Below, piece after piece: positions 6,279 to 14,249 of a stretch of 31,410 nucleotides of DNA (the stretch's first letter is position 1; each line of letters opens with the position of its first letter). The notes under the pieces were generated by a model. It saw only the letters and a program-made list of their open reading frames with translations, was not told the DNA's origin and ran no database searches. This DNA comes from a virus, in IMG/VR virus record IMGVR_UViG_3300050821_024081, positions 1 to 31,410 of that record; one strand, 5' to 3'. A program made the position numbers and the translations under genes.

Positions 6279-6842
6279 ATGAGTAGAATTCAGATTACAT
6301 GCGGTGCGTGCGGCAAAGTCTTTCTCGAGTATCCACGCCAAGACTACAAAACGCGGTTCTGTGATCGAGCTTGTAAGTTCGCTGGCCAGATCGGAACGAC
6401 GATTTCGGCTAAAACGAGACAGAAACTTGTGAACTCTCACCTCGGCAACAAGAGCGCGCTTGGTAAGCACTGGAAAGTCAGTGCTCAGGGTAGAGCTAAC
6501 ATGAGCGAAGGGCAAAAGCGACTCGTTGTGCTTGGCATTCACAGATTCTGGAAGGGTGGTGTCCGCAAGGTGAGTAACGAGCGGAATGACCCTGCATACA
6601 TCCTTTGGGCGCAGAACGTGAAGAGGAGAGACGGAAGAACCTGTCGTTTGCAGGACAAACATTGTTCAGGCCGCCTGGAGGCGCACCACATCTATCGATG
6701 GGCTGACTACCCCGACAAAAGGTACGACATAAACAACGGCATTGCATTGTGCCAGGGTCATCATCCGCGACGGCGTGAGGATGAACAAAGGCTGATACCA
6801 GTTCTATCCAGGCTGGTAGGGTCGAATCTTCTTACACTTTGA
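6279..6842 (+). CDS. HNH endonuclease with N-terminal zinc ribbon
   Basis: The 187-aa protein starts with a Cys4 ribbon (CGAC at 8-11, CDRAC at 28-32), continues with a NUMOD3-like linker (SAKTRQKLVNSHLGNKSALG), and ends in an HNH domain: Cys122, Cys129, His136-His137 in EAHHIY, Asn152/153 in INNGIALC, and HH at 161-162. This is the layout of homing-type HNH nucleases, which nick or cut DNA to spread. HNH genes next to terminase genes can also assist packaging, so either role is possible. It has its own promoter-like element and no Shine-Dalgarno site. Confidence 0.8.
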   Translation: MSRIQITCGACGKVFLEYPRQDYKTRFCDRACKFAGQIGTTISAKTRQKLVNSHLGNKSALGKHWKVSAQGRANMSEGQKRLVVLGIHRFWKGGVRKVSNERNDPAYILWAQNVKRRDGRTCRLQDKHCSGRLEAHHIYRWADYPDKRYDINNGIALCQGHHPRRREDEQRLIPVLSRLVGSNLLTL

Positions 6843-6985
6843 GCAGAAAGTTCGACCGCGCCCGGCAAGTTCACGAAGCCACTCTCCAAGTCCTGAAGGG
6901 CTCCATCCGCCGGAAGCCTCGCTGGATCCCTCGATTCCTCTGGAACCCTATCTACTGGCTGGCCAGCCGAATCGTTTTCAAATGA
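6839..6985 (+). CDS. Small basic amphipathic peptide (48 aa, TTG start)
   Basis: A TTG overlapping the HNH stop codon (TTGA) opens a 48-residue frame that ends overlapping the next ATG (ATGA), so it fits exactly between two genes. The product is strongly basic and Trp/Pro-rich at its end (RKPRWIPRFLWNP, then IYWLASRIVFK), compatible with a membrane-surface or nucleic-acid-bound peptide. There is no Shine-Dalgarno site; translation would depend on coupling. Unknown function. Confidence 0.45.
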   Translation: MSRKFDRARQVHEATLQVLKGSIRRKPRWIPRFLWNPIYWLASRIVFK

Positions 6986-7185
6986 ACCAACCCCGCAAAA
7001 TCTTCGTCGTCAGGAAGTACGTGAAAGCAAACTCCGCAGCCGAAGCCATCCGCATGGAAAGAGGTATCGCTCCCGATGAGTGTTTCCTCGACGAAGAATG
7101 GCGGAAAGCCAACCTTGATGCCTCCACGGGTAAGGTGATGGGGTTCCAGGTCGGGCGGAAAACCAAGAAACTGTCCGATGCCTAA
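6982..7185 (+). CDS. Hypothetical protein (67 aa)
   Basis: A 67-residue basic protein (MNQPRKIFVVRKYVKANSAA...) with a beta-alpha start and a short amphipathic helix. It overlaps the terminase small subunit start by eight bases and directly precedes the packaging genes. No known domain. Confidence 0.55.
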   Translation: MNQPRKIFVVRKYVKANSAAEAIRMERGIAPDECFLDEEWRKANLDASTGKVMGFQVGRKTKKLSDA

Positions 7186-7705
7186 GCACCCCGGCGGCCG
7201 ACCGACCAAGTACGACCCGAAGTACTGCGCCGAGATCGTGGCTTTCTTCGAGATCGAGGCCTACCGCAAGGAGGTCTCCGAGAAATCGAAGGAGTTCTTC
7301 GCCGACGGCAAGGTCAAGAAGACTGCCGAGAAGTACCGCTTTGTTCCGAATCAGTTGCCGACGTTCGCCCGTTTCGCAAAGAAGATCGGCGTGAATGGCG
7401 ATACGGTCGTCGAGTGGGCGAAGAAGTTCCCAGAGTTTTCCGCCGCCTATAACGAGGCGAAGGAATCGCAGAAGCAGTTCCTCATCACTCTCGGTCTCGC
7501 CGGCGCCTCTCCTCCCGCAAGCTTCATCTTCGTCGCGAAGAACGTGACGGACATGCGCGACAAGCAGGAGGTCGAATCCACCAAGACGTTCGACGTGACG
7601 GGCCTCGGAGGCCTGAGCGAAGAACAACTCGATGAACTCATCAAGGGACTCCAAAATCGAGTTAGCAACCGCGCTCCTCGAGAAGAACAGGCGTCAGGCG
7701 CTTAA
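7178..7705 (+). CDS. Terminase small subunit
   Basis: The 175-aa protein opens with GGRPTKYDPKYC, the typical start of many phage small terminases and their DNA-binding HTH region. It continues with helical segments matching an HTH (FARFAKKIGVNGDTVVEWAKKFPEF) and a C-terminal region containing FVAKNVTDMRDKQEVE, also usual in this group. It recognises the packaging site and loads the large subunit. The gene runs 74 bases into the terminase large subunit frame. Confidence 0.88.
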   Translation: MPKHPGGRPTKYDPKYCAEIVAFFEIEAYRKEVSEKSKEFFADGKVKKTAEKYRFVPNQLPTFARFAKKIGVNGDTVVEWAKKFPEFSAAYNEAKESQKQFLITLGLAGASPPASFIFVAKNVTDMRDKQEVESTKTFDVTGLGGLSEEQLDELIKGLQNRVSNRAPREEQASGA

Positions 7706-9053
7706 CCCGCTCGCCTACGCCGCGCAGCATTCTAAGCAGCTCGCAGCCAGCGCCTCTCGTGCCCTGATCCGCGCGCTCTTCTGGGGCAACCGCGTTGGAA
7801 AAACGGAATGGGGCGCACAGGAAGTAGCGAAGGTGGCCCTCGGGGAGCACGGATGGATTCAGCCGGGCGAGATCTGGTCCTTCTCCCCGTCCTTCGACGA
7901 GCAGAAGGACACCACCCAGAAGAAGCTCCTCTCGTACATCCCGGAGCATCGCATCAAAGACCGTACCTGGATTCGGAAGGGAATCCTCAAGGAGCTCGTC
8001 ATCGACGCTGGCAATGGCCGCGTCTCCAAGATCGCCTTCAAGAGTTATGAACAGGGCCGGGAGAAAGCCCAGGGTGCCGGAAAGGTCCTCATCTGGTTCG
8101 ACGAGGAACCCCCGAAGGACATCTTTGACGAGTGCTCCGTACGTCAGGAAGCGGGCATCGAGCTTTACATGATCCTGACCATGACGCCGGTCAAAGGCAT
8201 GACGTGGGTCTACAACGACATCTACCTCAACACCTCGAACCCCGACATCTTCGTTTCCGAGGCCTCGTGGGAGGACAACCCGTGGTTGCTCCAGGAGCAA
8301 CAAGCCCAGATGCGCCGCCTACTCACCACTAAGGCTCTCCTCGTCCGCGAGAAAGGCAAGTTCACGAAACAGACCGGCCTCGTGTGCTCGTGGTTCGAGC
8401 GGGCCGTCCACGTGGTCAATATCGACACTCTTCCGCCCGGCGACACGCTCTTCGGCCTCGATTTCGGATTCTCGAATCCATCGTGCGGCATCTGGGTTCG
8501 CATCGATCGCGAGTTCAACTGGTGGCTGTTCGACGGCTTCTACCGCCGTGAGCTCACAAACCCCGACATCCAGGCCATCATCAGGCTCAAGGAACAGGGC
8601 CTCGGCCGGGTCATCCGCATTGGCGACTCCGCGCAGGCGAGCGACATCAAGCAGTTGAACGACGCCGGGATTGCCATTGAGGGCGTGAAAAAGGAACCCG
8701 GAACTAACGCTGAGAACTGGGACGAATGGCGTGCGCGGCTCATGGAAGAGCAGGGCCGTATCCAGGAGGGAACCGGCAAACCGAAAATTTTCGTCTCATC
8801 GAAGCTTGTCGATCTCGACGAGGACGGCAACGAGTTCAACTTCTTCGTGAAGGAGGCCGAGAACCTCCGATGGGAGGAGACGAAGACCGACCTCGGAATC
8901 GAGCAGAAGCCAACGTGGGGGAAGCAGCCGAACCACGCGATCGACACGTTGACCTACCTCCTCGCGAAGGTGCACAAGCCGCTCGGCTCCGGCTTCATCC
9001 CCCCGCCGACCACGGGACTCGTGAAGCCGTTCTACCCGGGGTTGGGGGTGTAG
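7632..9053 (+). CDS. terL: Terminase large subunit
   Basis: The 473-aa protein has the packaging ATPase and RNase H-like nuclease. The Walker A loop is GNRVGKT at 52-58, the Walker B strand VLIWFDEE at 152-159, and a coupling motif LTMTP at 182-186. The nuclease acidic residues are Asp277 in LFGLDFGF, Asp332 in IGDSAQ and Asp438 in NHAIDTL. It translocates DNA into the head through the portal and cuts it. Length is normal. The only ATG near the N-terminus is 7632, inside the small-subunit gene; a later non-ATG start is possible, as residues 1-25 show no conserved feature. Confidence 0.95.
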   Translation: MNSSRDSKIELATALLEKNRRQALNPLAYAAQHSKQLAASASRALIRALFWGNRVGKTEWGAQEVAKVALGEHGWIQPGEIWSFSPSFDEQKDTTQKKLLSYIPEHRIKDRTWIRKGILKELVIDAGNGRVSKIAFKSYEQGREKAQGAGKVLIWFDEEPPKDIFDECSVRQEAGIELYMILTMTPVKGMTWVYNDIYLNTSNPDIFVSEASWEDNPWLLQEQQAQMRRLLTTKALLVREKGKFTKQTGLVCSWFERAVHVVNIDTLPPGDTLFGLDFGFSNPSCGIWVRIDREFNWWLFDGFYRRELTNPDIQAIIRLKEQGLGRVIRIGDSAQASDIKQLNDAGIAIEGVKKEPGTNAENWDEWRARLMEEQGRIQEGTGKPKIFVSSKLVDLDEDGNEFNFFVKEAENLRWEETKTDLGIEQKPTWGKQPNHAIDTLTYLLAKVHKPLGSGFIPPPTTGLVKPFYPGLGV

Positions 9054-9062
9054 AATGTTCGC

Positions 9063-9731
9063 GTGACTAAGAACGACCAATTCATTAGTCCTAGCTTCAA
9101 CGGGGACAAGCTCGATTCAGGCTCGCTGGAAGACAAGATTGATGTCTTCGAAGACCAAGTGAAAGGCTGGACGCTTCAACACGCCTACTATCTAACCACG
9201 AAGGAGAACCCCTCCGGCGCTCACAACGCCGGCTTTGCCATCCTCATGCTTGTTGGCGCTTACTTCGAGACCATCGAGAGCTGCTATCGCGGAACGTCAA
9301 GTAAGGGCAAATCCAAGGCCTTTTTCCGCGCGGGCTTTCTAAGGGTCTTTCCCGACCTGCCCAGCAAGGCTCAACCGATCATTAAAGGCAACCTGTCCGA
9401 TGAGGTAAACAAGCTTGTCGACGAGCTTTACACTGAGGTTCGTTGCGGTCTCTATCACGGAATGGCGACCAAGACGCGAGTGCTAATTACTAGAAACCGC
9501 ATACCCGTAACATTCGCTCTTAACAACTTCACTCTTTCAGCCATTGTCCTTGACCCTTGGTCCTTTCTCGAAGCGGTTGGCAACCATTTCGTCACGTTCT
9601 TGAAAGAGCTCCGCGACCCGGCAAACGCCTCTCTGCGAACCTCCTTTGAAAGATTCTTTGACGGCCAACGCGCAGCGCCGCCCGCTGCATTACCACCAGA
9701 CTTTTTCACTGGCGCCCGCTCCACCTACTAA
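9063..9731 (+). CDS. HEPN-like accessory protein between TerL and portal
   Basis: The frame begins at a GTG nine bases after the terL stop. The 222-aa protein is all-helical by eye. It contains VRCGLYHG at residues 126-133, an Arg127-x4-His132 arrangement matching the R-x4-6-H motif of HEPN RNases, followed by a basic segment (MATKTR). Similar lone proteins with an 'EDVRCGxxH' stretch occur in many bacteria as hypotheticals. It has no packaging motif and separates two normally adjacent head genes, so it looks like an inserted cargo gene. A role in abortive infection or superinfection exclusion is inference. Confidence 0.65.
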   Translation: MTKNDQFISPSFNGDKLDSGSLEDKIDVFEDQVKGWTLQHAYYLTTKENPSGAHNAGFAILMLVGAYFETIESCYRGTSSKGKSKAFFRAGFLRVFPDLPSKAQPIIKGNLSDEVNKLVDELYTEVRCGLYHGMATKTRVLITRNRIPVTFALNNFTLSAIVLDPWSFLEAVGNHFVTFLKELRDPANASLRTSFERFFDGQRAAPPAALPPDFFTGARSTY

Positions 9732-9804
9732 ATCACTGAGTTATCCCCAGCCCCGCTCTATCCCCTAGACGCACGCGCGTTACGATGAAGGCAAAGCCCT
9801 TCAC

Positions 9805-11562
9805 GTGCCCGCACCCACCGTCTCCATCGAAACCCTCCAGAAGAACCTTCTCTCCGACAGGTACTTCCGCGAGCGCCGGCATCCGCAGTGGACCGACAAC
9901 TACTGCCTCTACCGGGACACGGTCATCGTGAACCGCCTCACCCAGCGCCAGAGCGTGAACGTCCCGCTCATGAAGGAGACCATCAAAACGATGCTCTCCC
10001 GCGTGGACGAGCCCATGGACCTCGACTTCGAGGAGCTCGACAACGACGGCGCGAAAGAACTTTACATCAACGCCTTTTGGGACGACGTGACCCAGAAGAA
10101 CCATCTGGAACTCCAAGACACCGTTGACGCGAAGCAGGTCTTCCTCTACGGCCGGACCTTCCGGAAGCTGAACATCCTCGACGGCGAGTTCCGGATCGAA
10201 GTCATTGACCCGCAGGACGTGCTCGTGGACCGCTACGTGAACCCTTGGGACCTTGAATCCGCGAACCACATCACGCACGTAGGCATCTACCGCACGCTCG
10301 CCCAGGTCTCCATGAACCCGATGTACGACGGCGCTGCCCTCATGCGCCTCAAAGAGTTCTTCGCCACGCAGCAGGGGCTCGTGAAGGCGGGCGAGAACTC
10401 GCTCATCGTCGCCGACCGCAATCAGCGCATGCAGGACATGGGCGTACCGGACGTCGAGAACCCTATCGTCGGCGAGACCTACGTCGAGCTGAACGAAACC
10501 CAGATCAAGGTCTGGCACCCGGACGAGATGAAGCTCGTCGTGCATGTGGTCGTAACCGCGAACGGCACCGAGATCCTCATGGACAAGCCCTTGCGGGACA
10601 TCCTCGGCGTCAACTTCTTCACCTGGACGACCTGGGCGGATGACATCGAGCGCACCGATTTCTGGTCCGATGGCATCGCTGACATCGTGCGCGTCCCGAA
10701 CCAGATTCTGAACGTGTACTTCTCGCAGCTCATCGAGAACGGCATCCTCCGGGGCTACGGCATGCACTTTTACGACGCGACCGTACCAGGTCATGAAGGC
10801 TGGAGCCCGGTCGGCTACACGCCGTCGCCCTTCGGCTTCTACGGCCTGCCCGGACCCCCTGACAAGATTCTGCAGACCATCCAGATACCCGAACTCACGA
10901 GCCACATGGACGAGATGCAGATGATGCGGACCATGGTCGGCACCGCTACGGCCGCCACTCCCACCGAATCCGGCGGCAACCAGCCCGATGTGAAAACTCT
11001 CGGAGCCTTGGAGCTCATGACGGAGAAGGCCGAAGAGCGAATCAAAGACCTGCCGAAGTACGCCCGCATCCACTCGAGCGAGATGGGCGACAAGTTCTCG
11101 AAGATCGTCACGTCGCCCCTCGCCGCGAAGCTCCTGAAGCCCGTCACCCTGTACAAGAAAGGTGCGTCCGGAACCTACTACGAGAAAACCCTGAAGCCCT
11201 CCGCCTTCGCCTCGAAGAAAGGCTACAAGTGCAAAGCAACCCAGAAGAGCCAGCAGGAGTCCGACTCGCTGAAGGAGATTCAGAAGCTGAAGATAGGCGC
11301 ACAGCAGTTCCCGATGAACGTGCCGCTTCAGAAAATCCTCTCCGACCGCATGCTGTCCTGGCTCGACCTCACGCCCGAGGAGAAGAAGGAAGTGCAGGAC
11401 TTCCAGCAGCAGAACCCGCAGTCCATGCTTCCCCAGATGCCCGGCATGCCCGGTCAGGGCGGTCCCGCCGGTCAACCCGGTCCGATGCCTCCCGGCGCCG
11501 GAGCTCCCCAGATGGCTCTTCCCGCACCAGTCGCCCAGCCTCAACCCGCTTACGCGCAATGA
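9805..11562 (+). CDS. Portal protein
   Basis: The 585-aa protein follows the terminase and precedes scaffold and capsid genes, and has the length and layout of podovirus-type portals: a long N-terminal domain (RYFRERRHPQW... IKTMLSRVDEP), a clip/wing region around 150-330, and a helical region with MQMMRTMVGTATAATPTESG. It ends in a Pro/Gly/Gln-rich tail (PGMPGQGGPAGQPGP), probably flexible. The ring of twelve copies forms the DNA channel. The start is a GTG; no in-frame ATG lies nearby and no Shine-Dalgarno site is seen. Confidence 0.88.
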   Translation: MPAPTVSIETLQKNLLSDRYFRERRHPQWTDNYCLYRDTVIVNRLTQRQSVNVPLMKETIKTMLSRVDEPMDLDFEELDNDGAKELYINAFWDDVTQKNHLELQDTVDAKQVFLYGRTFRKLNILDGEFRIEVIDPQDVLVDRYVNPWDLESANHITHVGIYRTLAQVSMNPMYDGAALMRLKEFFATQQGLVKAGENSLIVADRNQRMQDMGVPDVENPIVGETYVELNETQIKVWHPDEMKLVVHVVVTANGTEILMDKPLRDILGVNFFTWTTWADDIERTDFWSDGIADIVRVPNQILNVYFSQLIENGILRGYGMHFYDATVPGHEGWSPVGYTPSPFGFYGLPGPPDKILQTIQIPELTSHMDEMQMMRTMVGTATAATPTESGGNQPDVKTLGALELMTEKAEERIKDLPKYARIHSSEMGDKFSKIVTSPLAAKLLKPVTLYKKGASGTYYEKTLKPSAFASKKGYKCKATQKSQQESDSLKEIQKLKIGAQQFPMNVPLQKILSDRMLSWLDLTPEEKKEVQDFQQQNPQSMLPQMPGMPGQGGPAGQPGPMPPGAGAPQMALPAPVAQPQPAYAQ

Positions 11563-11870
11563 TCTCCGAAATCCTCCAAAAGCTGGGACTCAAATACGAA
11601 GACCTCAAACCCGAAGAGAAGAAGGTCTACGACGCATGGTCCGCTGTCCTCCAGAAGCCTGATGTCACGATCGAAGACCTGAAGCGAATCCTCCCCGCCG
11701 AACTCGCGAAGGCCCGCGCCGAGCACGAGAAGTACGAGAACAGCGAGAAGGCGGAGCTTTTCTGGAAGGCGTATGTCCGCATCCTTTCCATGCTCACCTC
11801 CATCATCACGACACCCGGCCAGGAGCGCGAGGCGCTTAAAGAGCAGCTTGCGAAGAAATTCAGTCTCTAA
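11559..11870 (+). CDS. Small helical head-module protein (103 aa)
   Basis: The ATG overlaps the portal stop (ATGA). The protein is 103 residues, highly charged and helical (LKPEEKKVYDAWSAVLQ, then AKARAEHEKYENSEKAELFWKAY). A small helical gene next to portal is common in this kind of phage; roles in portal assembly or scaffolding are possible. I do not recognise a named family. Confidence 0.65.
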   Translation: MISEILQKLGLKYEDLKPEEKKVYDAWSAVLQKPDVTIEDLKRILPAELAKARAEHEKYENSEKAELFWKAYVRILSMLTSIITTPGQEREALKEQLAKKFSL

Positions 11871-11892
11871 AGGTCGCCCAACACTTCATCCC

Positions 11893-12120
11893 ATGGACCA
11901 AACCACAGAATCACAACTCTCGGCCATCCTCGCAAAGGGACCCACAGGCCTAACCGAAGCGGATGCGGCGTTCCTGCGGGCGCGCCGAGACTACCTGACC
12001 GCCGACCAGCAGATCACCTACGCGGCCGCCCTCGATGCAGCCCCGGCCCCCGCGCCTGAACCGGCGCTCGAAGACACCGCAGACCAGACCGCAGACTCCC
12101 CGAAGAAGAAAGCGAAGTAG
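11893..12120 (+). CDS. Small head-module protein (75 aa)
   Basis: I chose the ATG at 11893 after a leader with AAAGGTCGCCCAA. The sequence GPTGLTEADAAFLRARRDYL resembles a short phage protein motif found near capsid genes, followed by an Ala/Pro/Glu-rich tail ending KKKAK. Function unknown; the location between portal and scaffold suggests head assembly. Confidence 0.6.
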   Translation: MDQTTESQLSAILAKGPTGLTEADAAFLRARRDYLTADQQITYAAALDAAPAPAPEPALEDTADQTADSPKKKAK

Positions 12121-12178
12121 AACCTTCACACGTCGTAAACCAATCGCCCAAACCCCTTAAATGGGACGGGCCAAACCA

Positions 12179-12880
12179 ATGTCAGACATTCCAAACCTCC
12201 CCACGGAGACGGAAGTGCAGCCGGAGACTGTTCAAACTCCACAGCCGGCAAGCGAGCCGACTGTCCCCTCGACCCCGCCAGCAGCGCCCATAGCCGACCC
12301 CGTCGACTACCGGACGAAGTTCGCGGAATCGACCAGGGAAAATCAGGTTCTTGCCGCCCGGCTCGCCGAAGCGGAAAAGAAGTCTCGCCAGGAATTGACA
12401 ACTGAACCAACCGACTCGGATCTCCGGGCAGCATTCCCGGAGTGGGAGTACATGGACGATGTCGCGAAGCGCAGCGCCACTCTAGCCTTCAAAGCAGATA
12501 GGCGCTCCGCAGCCGTTGCCGCGGAACGCGAAGCCGAAAAGGCCGAGCGCTCCTGGCAGAACGACCTCGAGATTGCGGTCGCCGCCCACCCCGAACTAGG
12601 GGAGAAGGCTCGCGAGTTCAAAGACTACGCCTCCAAGCCCTCGCATCGCGGCGCACCTATCGAAGTCCTCATCAGCGCATTCAAAAACGACTCAACCACC
12701 ATGACCACACCACAACCCGAAACGCCAGCTCCCGGCCTCCTAGGCGGGAACGGCGGCCCACGAGAACCCGAGAAGCCGAAGACCTTGTCCGGCGACGAAC
12801 TCAAAGCCCTTCGCGAAAGCGACGAGCGAGCGTGGAGAGAATACGTCTCTACGCACGAGATCGACCCGGACGCACTCTAA
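12179..12880 (+). CDS. Scaffold-like protein (capsid assembly)
   Basis: It lies immediately before the major capsid gene and has scaffold-type composition: a Pro/Thr/Glu-rich disordered N-terminus, a long charged coiled coil (residues about 45-65 and 110-140), another Pro/Gly-rich linker and a charged C-terminus (SGDELKALRESDERAWREYV). Scaffolds of HK97-fold phages guide capsid assembly and leave or are cleaved. I prefer the ATG at 12179 (preceded by CCAAACCA) over that at 12161, which would add six residues. No protease is recognisable in the head module. Confidence 0.75.
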   Translation: MSDIPNLPTETEVQPETVQTPQPASEPTVPSTPPAAPIADPVDYRTKFAESTRENQVLAARLAEAEKKSRQELTTEPTDSDLRAAFPEWEYMDDVAKRSATLAFKADRRSAAVAAEREAEKAERSWQNDLEIAVAAHPELGEKAREFKDYASKPSHRGAPIEVLISAFKNDSTTMTTPQPETPAPGLLGGNGGPREPEKPKTLSGDELKALRESDERAWREYVSTHEIDPDAL

Positions 12881-12904
12881 GGCTTTCATCTTCGACGGTT
12901 GGAG

Positions 12905-12927
12905 CCAGCAACCCCCTTGGGGCCTGG
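12905..12927 (+). promoter_or_regulatory. Stem-loop in the capsid gene leader
   Basis: CCAG and CTGG form an outer stem, and CCCC and GGGG an inner stem around a short loop, 21 bases before the capsid ATG. Together with the stem-loop after the capsid stop it brackets the capsid message. It could protect or process the mRNA; no U-tract follows, so termination is unlikely. Confidence 0.4.
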
Positions 12928-12948
12928 TAACACACATTCCAACCTCAA

Positions 12949-14037
12949 ATGAGTGCATACGCAACAAAGCTCGCCGAAGGTTTTTCGGCGAAGCTATCAA
13001 AGGAACTGTACGCGAACGCCCTTTTCGACCAGGCGGTCAACCGGGACTACGAAGGGGAGATCCTGAATGTCGGCTCTTTGCTGAACATTCTCGATTTCGC
13101 GCGGCTCTCTGAGAAGGACTACTCGGGTTCCAACCTCTCGGTTGACGACCTGAACGAGAACAACGGCCAGCTCTCGATCGATAAGCAGAAATCGTTCTAC
13201 TACCGCATCAAGAGCATCGACCAGTTCAAGTCCTACATCAAGAACCCGCAGTCCACGCTCGTGCAGCAGACCGCCGAGGAACGCCGGAAGAACATCGACA
13301 TCTACGTCTTTGGCAAGTACGGCAAGACCGCAGCAGGCCAGCGCATCGGCACGGACTACACGACCGGCACCGTCACCGTCACCACGGGCACGGGCGCAGT
13401 CGTGGGTTCCGGCACCACGTTCACCGCAGGTATGGTCGGTCGTGGCTTCAAGGCCACCGGCCACACGAAGTGGTATCGCGTCGCGACCTTCACGGACACG
13501 ACCCATATCACCATCGAGAACGACCTGGATGACGTAGCTTCGACCTACGACGGCGGCTCCATCTCTGGAGGCACCGCGTACGTCATCGAGGCCAATACGC
13601 CTATCCAGATGACAACCTCGAACGCGCTGCAGCTCTTGCTTCAGTTGAAGCAGAAGCTCGACGCGGCCGAAGTTCCGACGGCGGATCGCGTGCTTGTCCT
13701 CCCTACGGAGGTAGGCACCGTTCTCCCTCGCGGCACGAACATCAACATGGCGGTCCCCGCCGTGTACGACCAACTCATCAAGACCGGATGGCTGACCGAC
13801 CTGGCCGGCTTCCGCATCTACATGAGCGCCCGTCTCTCTGGCGACAACACCAATGGATACCACTCCATCGGCAACCAGAGGGGATGGCAGACCTTCGCCG
13901 ACAAGGTGATCAAAGCTCAGATGGAAGAGGACCTGATCGGGAACTTCGGTTCCGCGTTCAAGGACCTTTACGTCTACGGCTCCAAGGTCAAGGACAACCG
14001 GCGCAAATTCGGCGCTGAATTGTTCGTCTACGTCTAG
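12949..14037 (+). CDS. Major capsid protein with inserted beta domain
   Basis: The 362-aa protein sits after the scaffold-like gene. Its N-terminal arm (FSAKLSKELYANALFDQAVNR), E-loop-like region and C-terminal segment (MEEDLIGNFGSAFKDLYVYG, ending in VYV) match phage capsid proteins of the HK97 fold. Residues about 135-215 (TVTVTTGTGAVVGSGTTF, MVGRGF, TKWYRVATF) form a beta-rich insert of the kind seen as an extra surface domain in virion proteins. Hairpins flank the gene on both sides. Confidence 0.85.
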   Translation: MSAYATKLAEGFSAKLSKELYANALFDQAVNRDYEGEILNVGSLLNILDFARLSEKDYSGSNLSVDDLNENNGQLSIDKQKSFYYRIKSIDQFKSYIKNPQSTLVQQTAEERRKNIDIYVFGKYGKTAAGQRIGTDYTTGTVTVTTGTGAVVGSGTTFTAGMVGRGFKATGHTKWYRVATFTDTTHITIENDLDDVASTYDGGSISGGTAYVIEANTPIQMTTSNALQLLLQLKQKLDAAEVPTADRVLVLPTEVGTVLPRGTNINMAVPAVYDQLIKTGWLTDLAGFRIYMSARLSGDNTNGYHSIGNQRGWQTFADKVIKAQMEEDLIGNFGSAFKDLYVYGSKVKDNRRKFGAELFVYV

Positions 14038-14043
14038 ACCTTA

Positions 14044-14088
14044 CTCGCGTGTCTCCTCGGCCTTTCGGGGCCGGGGAAGGCACACGAG
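14044..14088 (+). terminator. Strong stem-loop after the capsid gene
   Basis: An extended hairpin begins seven bases after the capsid stop: outer arms CTCG and CGAG, a mid stem, and an inner seven-base stem CTCGGCC/GGCCGGG with a short TTTCGG loop. No run of T follows, so it is more likely a partial terminator or an RNA-stability/processing element than a strong intrinsic terminator. Confidence 0.5.
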
Positions 14089-14120
14089 AAAGGTCGTCCC
14101 AATCAACCAACATCACATCC

Positions 14121-14216
14121 ATGCAAGAAACTCAACCAACCCCGCAGCCGGAGCAAGCCGCTCCCGCTCCGGCTCCGGCTCCAGTCCCCGAACCCGCTCC
14201 CGAACCCGCGCAGTAA
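14121..14216 (+). CDS. Tiny Pro/Ala-rich peptide (31 aa)
   Basis: An ATG preceded by the leader motif AAAGGTCGTCCCAATCAACCAACA opens a 31-codon frame. The product is almost only Gln, Pro, Ala and Glu (QAAPAPAPAPVPEPAPEPAQ). Its reality rests on having the same leader pattern as clear genes (4203, 14778), on the exact fit between neighbours, and on Pro/Ala tails of similar type in nearby head proteins. It could also be a fragment of a former longer gene. Function unknown. Confidence 0.4.
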   Translation: MQETQPTPQPEQAAPAPAPAPVPEPAPEPAQ

Positions 14217-14249
14217 AAGGGCGAACAACATTCACCCAATCTCAAACTC

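Noticed and set aside
9781-9786. TACGAT before the portal gene as a -10 box
   Set aside because: No TTGAC-like -35 lies 16-17 bases upstream, so it is not supported as a promoter.
9785-9804. ATG at 9785 as the portal start
   Set aside because: It is in a different frame from the portal and its own frame closes after about 50 codons; the GTG at 9805 is in the portal frame.
10103-10131. TTGACG followed by TACGGC in the portal gene as a promoter
   Set aside because: The spacer is 17 bases, the -10 lacks the final T, and it lies deep in coding sequence; likely chance.
9733-11559. 608-codon open frame on the - strand opposite the portal gene
   Set aside because: It is the antisense frame of a GC-rich gene with biased third positions; the composition is His/Val/Asp/Leu-rich without motifs, while the + strand frame is a clear portal.
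12997-13863. 288-codon - strand frame opposite the capsid gene
   Set aside because: Antisense reading of the capsid gene with no recognisable domain or ribosome site.
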